NCBI GenBank assembly: GCA_034401135.1 | Contig: JAWZSP010000001.1 | Span: 4,588,001 to 4,652,000 of the forward strand | DNA length: 64,000 bases | Direction of reading: 5' to 3' | Source of the DNA: Volutella citrinella | Taxonomy: Eukaryota > Ascomycota > Sordariomycetes > Hypocreales > Nectriaceae | Shown here: in pieces, positions 57,636-64,000 of the stretch | How positions within the stretch are numbered: position 1 is the first letter of the stretch | Layout: every line of letters starts with the position of its first letter | The notes under the pieces: generated by a model | Seen by the model: only the letters and a program-made list of their open reading frames with translations | Told to the model about the DNA's origin: nothing | Databases searched by the model: none | Translations under genes and position numbers: made by a program

Positions 57636-59993
57636 GATGGAAGGCGCTGGACAAGCCAGATAGACTTATCATGAAAGGCAGGGAGGGAATTAAGTCGAGT
57701 GTAGATATTAGATGGAACAGAAAACTGCTTGACAGGTGGCGCCCCTAGACAGATTAATATATGAGACCTCGGACGGCATGAAAGATATGACCTCCCGCGA
57801 GCCGGCGACGAACAGGGGCCAAACCCGGGGAAACAGGTGCGGCCAGGAGTGGTCCCACAGTTCCTGCGAGACGGCAGGTCCGTATCTCTGCCGGCTGGCA
57901 GGTTGAGAATGGAGCCATCATGAAGAAGCTAGCGGTAGTCGGCCAAGAAGGTGCAAGGGGCGGCAGACTGGGGAAGGGGATGGATACGGGGAGCGGCCAG
58001 TTGTGGGCCCTGGAGGGCCCTGGTGGGCACCGATGGTCCTGGTGGGCGCCGATGGCCCGGTGGTACTTTCCCTCCGCGACTGGCCGGCCCAATTATCCAG
58101 GGAAGTCGCGGCCAAGTGACGAGTCACAGACAGATGGATGGAATCGAGCGGCCGGGCTCCTTCCCATGCAGGACGGTACGATACGGGGCGGCAAGACAGG
58201 TGTGCCAATAATTTTTTTCGTTTTCGTGGGTGCATCGGAGGGAGTTGGAGTTCGTACGCTCACGGCCAACGGAAGTCGGACGGGGATCGGCCGGAGGAAT
58301 GCGGGCTCTAGCGGCGCCACACACCCCGCTGTGACACCGCTGGGGGCACCCGCTGAAGAGCACCCACCACCCGCTGAGACGGCCGCTATGGGCGCCACTC
58401 GGCCGCCTCCACACGTTGGAATTGGAGCCGTGCCCCCCGGCCCGAAAGCCGCTCCCGAGCCACCGGTGCCACTGCAGCATCCATGCCCGCCCGCTGCACC
58501 GTGCCCTGCCCGACGAAGCTTGTTACATATTCCTACCCGACTACCATCGACACGGACGCTTATCTCCTGATGCACCCCGTCTCTCCTGATGATCGGCCCA
58601 AGAATCCTGGATGCGGGCGCTGCTCAATCTCGCGTCGGCGGATATGATGCTGGCCCGGCGGCTCCAGATTCTGGTTTCCATCTCGATGCTGGCGACCAGA
58701 GCCGACCAGCGCGCGTCACGCCGCGTCCCAGAGACAATTCACATTGCCTTTATTGGTTTCCATTCCAGCAGGCTCATTGTGTGCAGGTGAGTCGGGTCAC
58801 GGGTGCCAGATCATTGCATGATTGGGACTAGCATCGAGGAACCTATCCATTCGGTGATTTTTGGATCTTAAACATACAGGTCTTGCCATAGATGCGTCTC
58901 AGGTCTGAGTCCTTGACAATAAGCCCGTTCCAGTCTCGGGCGAAACATCGAAATGTCTGCTTCGGACTCCCCGTGGCGCGCGATGTGTCCCTCCCTCGCA
59001 ACGTTACCAAGCTTGCCAAGCTTATTACCTCCCTCGCCTCGACACGAATCGGCCTGGCAGTCGCATCGAACGGCCGATCGCTGGCCATCGAGATCTCGAT
59101 TCCCGCCCAGTGGCTGAGGCTGCGGGCGAGTTGGTGTTACGCGGCTAGCATCATCCAGGTGTGCTTGCTAGCTGGTCGGGCGCTACCCGTCGCTCGCTCG
59201 GAGGCTACCCGGGCGAAGAGCCAAAGCTCACCGACTCTCGCTCGGGTGGTCGGCCCCGTTCCAGGCGAGATCCCACTGTACGAAGGGGCTAACCAATTTT
59301 GTCCCCAGAAACTTAGAAACAAGCTTGAAGTAGTTTGGGTTAAACTCACTAGATTACCTGGCAAAACAGCGGCCAGGCTATAAAGTGGACTGTGGCCGCC
59401 CGCTGCGGGAGGTAGCTGGGAACGTGGGAGGCTTCACACGGCTCTCGGTGTGGCGCCGGCCGCAACCGCCCCATGCCCCCGGGTTTGGTCATGACTGCTC
59501 GGGGAACGATTCTCGCAGCTCGCTAAAAGATCAGCTCGGGCCTGGTTGAAAAATTTTAACCCATGCATGCCCTGCGCCACTTGCCTCGCTACTCGGTGAA
59601 CGACCTCGGGGAACCAGGGTATTGTTCACCAATCGCCGACTCATCTCAACCGATAAGGGGCTGGAGCGTCATTGATCTTGAATGGATGCATCATCATCAT
59701 TGATGAACCAGGAATGATGCTCTACATGAGCGGTTGGTGAAATTGAGTGTCAAGCAGTTTCCATTCCTGGTTGCTTAAGGCGCACAAGAACATTCATGTG
59801 TAGCCATAGTTGGCAATATCGGATAGGTATTCATTCTGTACTGACTGGTCTGGGCTACTTCAATCTATCAATCTGACTCATACCTCCCAAAACAAAAACT
59901 CCATTGATTTGAGAGAATGACAACAGTTGGAACCGCCCATCTAATGCTGCACCTGAAACGAATCTGCCTCCCCAAGCTCCCCCAATGCGTTGT
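57636..59993. other. 2.4-kb region without a supportable gene
   Basis: Promoter of the sulfate permease gene (left) and 3' flank of the polyketide synthase (right). One frame at 58892-59383 (plus, 163 codons) is Ser/Leu/Arg-rich without recognisable domain; it could be a decayed gene or chance. An 11-bp inverted repeat lies at 59706-59772 and a 7-bp one around 59597-59632. Confidence 0.45.
59706..59772. repeat. Inverted repeat with 11-bp arms
   Basis: AACCAGGAATG at 59706-59716 and its exact complement CATTCCTGGTT at 59762-59772 enclose 45 bp. It lies about 220 bp beyond the polyketide synthase stop codon, in its 3' flank. Confidence 0.7.
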
Positions 59994-62900
59994 TTAGACA
60001 AGAAGAGCTCTCTTGATGCAAGCCCCCATCCTGTCCATCTGTGGCCCAGGGTCCATCATGCTGAAGTGATGCACTCCCTCCAGCACCTCCACCTTGACGC
60101 GGTCCCTCCCCAGCAGAGAAGCCCAACCATCGGCCGAGAAGTCCGTTCGCGTGTTCAGAAGCCATATCATTTCCCGAGGGTCACCTGGTCTGATTTCCGG
60201 CTTGGGCCCGTCGGGCTTGCAGACGCCGTCCGTGGCGTAGAGCATCAAGGTGTTGGGGCCCTTGCCCAGCGTGGACGGCCACGGAACAGGCTCGTACTCA
60301 TCAAGCATGCCGATGAAGGCGTCAAAGTGAGGCCGTAGCCACTTCGGAAGGTCTCCCCCCGTGCCAAAGATGCCCAACTGCTGGAAAAAGTCATACATGC
60401 GAGCAGGTGGGTTCTGAAGCCCGATTGGGTTCGGCGAGTCGATCAGGACGAGGAGCTCCACGGTCTCCCCAGCCCCGACCAGTTGTCGCGAAGCTTCAAA
60501 TGCGCAAATTCCTCCGGCGCTCCACCCACCTACGTTATAAGGGCCCTTTGGCTGACGCCGACGCATCTCCTGGACGAACTTGGCGGAGTATTGCGACATG
60601 TTGCAACCAGACGCCTTCAAGTCCTCTGGTGTCGTCCTCCAAGGGCAGTTGAGCCCGTAGACGGCAACCTTGGGGTCGATTCGAGCAAGTGTGGTGTATG
60701 ACGAAGCAGAGCCCGAACCGTCCGGAAACATGAAGACGGTAGAGGTCGCTGTCTTTGGGGATCCCTGGAGGAGGATGGACGTGGCGTGTGGGCTATTCCG
60801 CACAATCGGGTCATCCGTGAAGCTCACCGGAGGAGCTAGATCGGCTGTGCCCGTCGTTGTCATCGCCGGGTTGACGTCAATCTTCAAGGCTGCCGCTACC
60901 GCCGATTCGACCTCCAGCAGGGTTTGATTTTCTGCGAATAGTGACGACGGAAGATCTGTTTCGAGAAGCTCACTAAGGCGCCCCATTGTTGTCAGAGCGA
61001 GGAGCGAGTCTACACCGATCTCATCGAGTCGAGTGCTAGGTGAAAGGTCTTGCATTTTGATTCCAGTCTCCTCAGAGATGGCGGATCGCAAGATGTGAAC
61101 AATGTCCAACCCTCCATGCTCTGAGGCAAGTGACGTGTCTGGAGTCGAGGCCCCCGAATCGTCCTCGATTGTGGAGTCGGAGGTGGCGGTGGAGGGGCCA
61201 TCGATGGCCTCGCCGCCATGAACTTCTTGGAGCTCCTTCACAGTCGGACAGTCGACGAAGATGGATGCCGGAAGATCAAGGTCAAGTTGCTCCCGCATGC
61301 GACCAGTTATGGTCAATGACAGCAGTGAGTCGAGGCCCAGCTCGGCGAACTCGGTATCGGGCTTCAATTCAGTAAGCTGGACACCGACTTCCTCGGAGAG
61401 TATTGCCAGCATGCCAGGCCAGACACCGCTAGAAACCGTAGGAGCTGGCACGGCAGCTGGTGATGGCCTGGGCGCCTTCTTTGCCATCGCAGGCTCCGCC
61501 CGAACTGGTGACTTTGGAGTTTGACCTGTGGCCGGCAACGATTTAATGGCGGCGGGCTTGCCAGACGGGCGAAGTCCATCGAGTACCCGGCGCTGAACGC
61601 CCATAAACTGTGTCTCTACGTTAGACAACGTCAATGGCTGAAACCAGGAAGCTTACCTTGACCTGACCGACAACACCAACAATCTCCTCTCCGTCAAATA
61701 TGTAAGTGTCGCCAGTGTATAGGGTTCCATCAGAGAGCTGCATGCGGTTGTAGCTGTGATAAGTTTTTCCCTGCTCCAGCTTGCCAATCAACTTGAACTC
61801 GCCCCAGCCGTGGTTGATGAATACCTCGGCGTTGGGGTGAGGGCTGTCGTTGCCGTTCATGATGAAGCCCGCGACTCCGCCAAGGCTATCGATCCACTGT
61901 GGGTTGAAGAAGTATCCCTGGTCATCAACCTGGAACTTGACCGTGGATACAGCCTCCAGGTCGCCGCTGTCCAGGATAACGTCTTCCATGCCTTGGTAGT
62001 CGGGAGAGTACTCGACAATATTGGCAAAAAGCCTGTACACAATGCCGCGCTTCATTCGATGGGCATCACCGTCATCAACAGACCGACGGAGCGCATCCAT
62101 CCGGCTCCGGATAAGGTACGAGTTGCGCTTCCACTCTACGGTCCAGTCCTTGGCAGGGGCGAAGTCGACAACACAAGTTGCATGGTCCATCGTCTTCGTG
62201 CCTTTGTCATTGACGCTGTAGATTGTGATTTTCACATACTTGCCTGCCCAGTCTGCAACGGCACTGGCTCTGTACAGCTGGGACTTGAGGTTGGGGTTGA
62301 AGACAAGCGGCTTGGCGATTTGCATGCTGCGGGCGTTCAAGCCAAAGGACTCAGTGGGCAGTGAGGCCTGCTGCATTAGATAGGTTGCTAGATGCATGGC
62401 TACATCCGCCCACAGAGACTGTATCCGCGATCAGCTTGGCTTCTAATCAACTTAAAAGAGTAAGACTCACAGACGGGCAAAGCTGGGCGCCATTCACCCG
62501 GTGTCCTGTGAATATGGGCGCCAGCCTTGGGTCATGGGCCTCTGACTGGACCAAAATATTGGAGAAAGAGCTTCCGTGCTCTTCTTCAATCACACTCTGT
62601 AGAGAAGGTGAGAGGAATTTATGTGGAGTCGTCTTGGGCATGTCGAGAGCCTCAGTCTGGATGGGCTGTACGGCATCGCCCTTTGTGAGGCAGAAATCGT
62701 TGCGATACATGATCCAGTAGTTCTTCAGATCCCAGCTGTAGCGAGGAAGAGCCGTGACGCGGTTCATTTGGCCAAAATCCCGATGATATTCGTTCCAGTC
62801 AACGTCGATACCAGCCAGGTACAACGTTTCGAGGGACGTGGCAACGACCTTCCAGATATCTGTGTCCTTTCGAAGGGCACATGTGGTGTTGGATTTGCTG

Positions 62901-64000
62901 CCCAAGGTGCCTTTTACCATCCCAGAACAAGTCGGATGAGGCCCGAGTTCAAGCCAAATTGTTTTATCATCAACAATGCCAGAGCTTGAGGCCGCCTCCA
63001 GAGCACCCTGGAAGTTGACAGCTTGCCTGCAAGCCTTTGCAAGATAAGACCCGTCGAGCTCACCAGCCTCAGAAATGACACGAGAGTGCAGTGGCGATAC
63101 AAACGGAACCGACGGAGGTTGGAAGTGGACTGCCTTTGCTTCTTCCTGCAATGCATCTAGTATTGGCTCAACTTGGGAAGAGTGAAAGGCAAAAGGCACG
63201 TCGAGTCGCGTTGTGCTGTAACCCTTCGACTTGAAGACGGCCTCCAGGCGGTCAATCTCTTCGACTTTGGCACTGATCACATTGCCAGTGGGCTGATTCA
63301 GGCATGCAATCTCAGCAGCCGAGCCTCCCACGACAGACTCGACTACATCTGCCGTTGCCTTGATCGCCAGCATCGAGTGCGTACCCGGCTCGCAGTGTTG
63401 AGTCAACAACCGGGCGCGAGTGCCGACAAGGAAGATGGTATCACTAGCGGAAAGCACACCGCACGCAAAAAGAGCGGCGTACTCTCCCAGGCTATGGCCC
63501 ATGACGAGGCTTGGTCTGACGCCCCAAGACACCCAGAGGCGGCTCAGCGCCATCTGGACGCAAGTGATGGCCAGCTGGGCGACGACGGGGTTTTCCGACT
63601 CTTGCGAACCCGACGTTTCGACGACACTGATGAAACTCGGGAAGCCATGCTGGAGCGCAATTCTGTCGAACCGCTGCACGTCGTCGCGAAATGACTCGAC
63701 GTGCGAGAACAGCTCCTTGGCGAGCCCGCAGTAAAAGGACCCTTGGCCCGTGAACATGAAGGCGACCTTGGGCACCCTGGCTGCAGGGGGTATAGTCTTT
63801 GGCTCAATCGTCTCTAGCCTTGACTTGAGCGAGTGCACGATCGAAGCCGTGTCGTTTCCAATGACGGCCATGCGGTACCCGTGCTGAAGCCTCCGAGCCG
63901 TGGTGGTGTAAGCCAGCGATGACAGCGAGACGTCTTCATGGGCCTCCAGATGGCTTATCAGGGCTCTCATATTGCCTTTGAGGGAGTTTGCCGTCTTGGA
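59994..64000 (-). CDS. Non-reducing polyketide synthase, C-terminal part (MAT-PT-ACP-ACP-TE)
   Basis: Partial: the N-terminus lies beyond 64000. Exons in view: 64000-62471, 62418-61657 and 61607-59994; 1301 codons, all junctions phase 0. Domains by fragment residue: KS-AT linker (1-70); malonyl transferase (75-385) with GHSLGEY, Ser170; product template domain (about 462-745) with catalytic His500 in FTGHRVNG and Asp687 in QWIDSLGGVAGF; linker with MGVQRRVLDGL; ACP1 with LGLDSL, Ser858; ACP2 with IGVDSL, Ser965; thioesterase with GGWSAGG, Ser1127, and His1278 in GVHHFSMM. This is an iterative aromatic PKS that releases its product through a TE/Claisen-cyclase-type domain. The double ACP and MGVQRR linker resemble conidial-pigment or naphthopyrone synthases (wA/PksP group); product is not provable. 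SAT and KS are expected upstream. Confidence 0.93.

Noticed and set aside
57920..58570. 216-codon plus-strand frame rich in Gly and Pro
   Set aside because: Low-complexity GC-rich chance frame; the opposite strand is open too.
58840..59700. Intact transposable element
   Set aside because: No transposase, reverse transcriptase or terminal repeats with target duplication could be shown; only short repeats are visible.
1..64000. tRNA, 5S rRNA or CRISPR arrays
   Set aside because: I looked for T-loop GTTCGA-type cores with matching stems and for regularly spaced direct repeats. Hits of GGTTCGA lay inside coding exons and no array was seen. A tRNAscan run would settle it.

Overview
This window is nuclear DNA of a filamentous ascomycete, most likely a sordariomycete of the order Hypocreales. 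The evidence is many short spliceosomal introns of about 45-80 bp with GTRNGT donors, CTRAC-type branch sites and YAG acceptors; GC-rich exons on both strands; no operons; and fungal-specific families (non-reducing polyketide synthase, Dal5-type transporter, serine/threonine-rich GPI cell-wall proteins, Kelch-type membrane protein, DUF7053). I see no rRNA, tRNA, CRISPR array, prophage or intact transposon. Exon boundaries below were worked out by hand from splice signals plus reading-frame continuity.

Layout: 1-4500, a small GPI-type wall protein (+) and a DUF7053 protein (-). 4515-16400, a housekeeping block: ORC4 (-), an LtrA-family membrane protein (+), a conserved fungal protein of unknown function with two in-frame TAG codons (-), ENP1/bystin (-) and HGH1 (+). 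16800-19476, a Kelch-type single-span membrane protein (-). 19477-25624, a 6.1-kb stretch with no supportable gene, ending at a large repeat-rich GPI-type surface glycoprotein (25625-28947, +). 29500-37100, a small unknown protein (-), the BIR-domain protein BIR1 (-), a CoA-binding-fold protein (-), a SAM methyltransferase (+) and the Cdc4-type myosin light chain (+). 38425-40655, an M3-family oligopeptidase (+). 40656-46054, a second long non-coding stretch in front of a Dal5-type MFS transporter (+). 50125-54879, a cAMP-receptor-like GPCR (+), an F-box protein (-) and a class I terpene synthase (+). 55082-57635, a SulP sulfate permease (-). 59994-64000, the C-terminal 1301 codons of a non-reducing polyketide synthase (-), cut by the window edge.

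How the genes relate: most are single-copy core eukaryotic genes (replication origin, 40S ribosome biogenesis, eEF2 maturation, chromosomal passenger complex, cytokinesis). The right end changes character: a terpene synthase and an aromatic polyketide synthase of the MAT-PT-ACP-ACP-TE type lie about 5 kb apart, so a secondary-metabolite locus probably continues beyond position 64000. The most unusual single observation is the conserved gene at 10671-12364, whose frame is otherwise open and family-like but contains two TAG codons 26 codons apart. Long gene-free tracts precede the surface glycoprotein, the transporter and the receptor, all cell-surface genes, which suggests extended regulatory regions.
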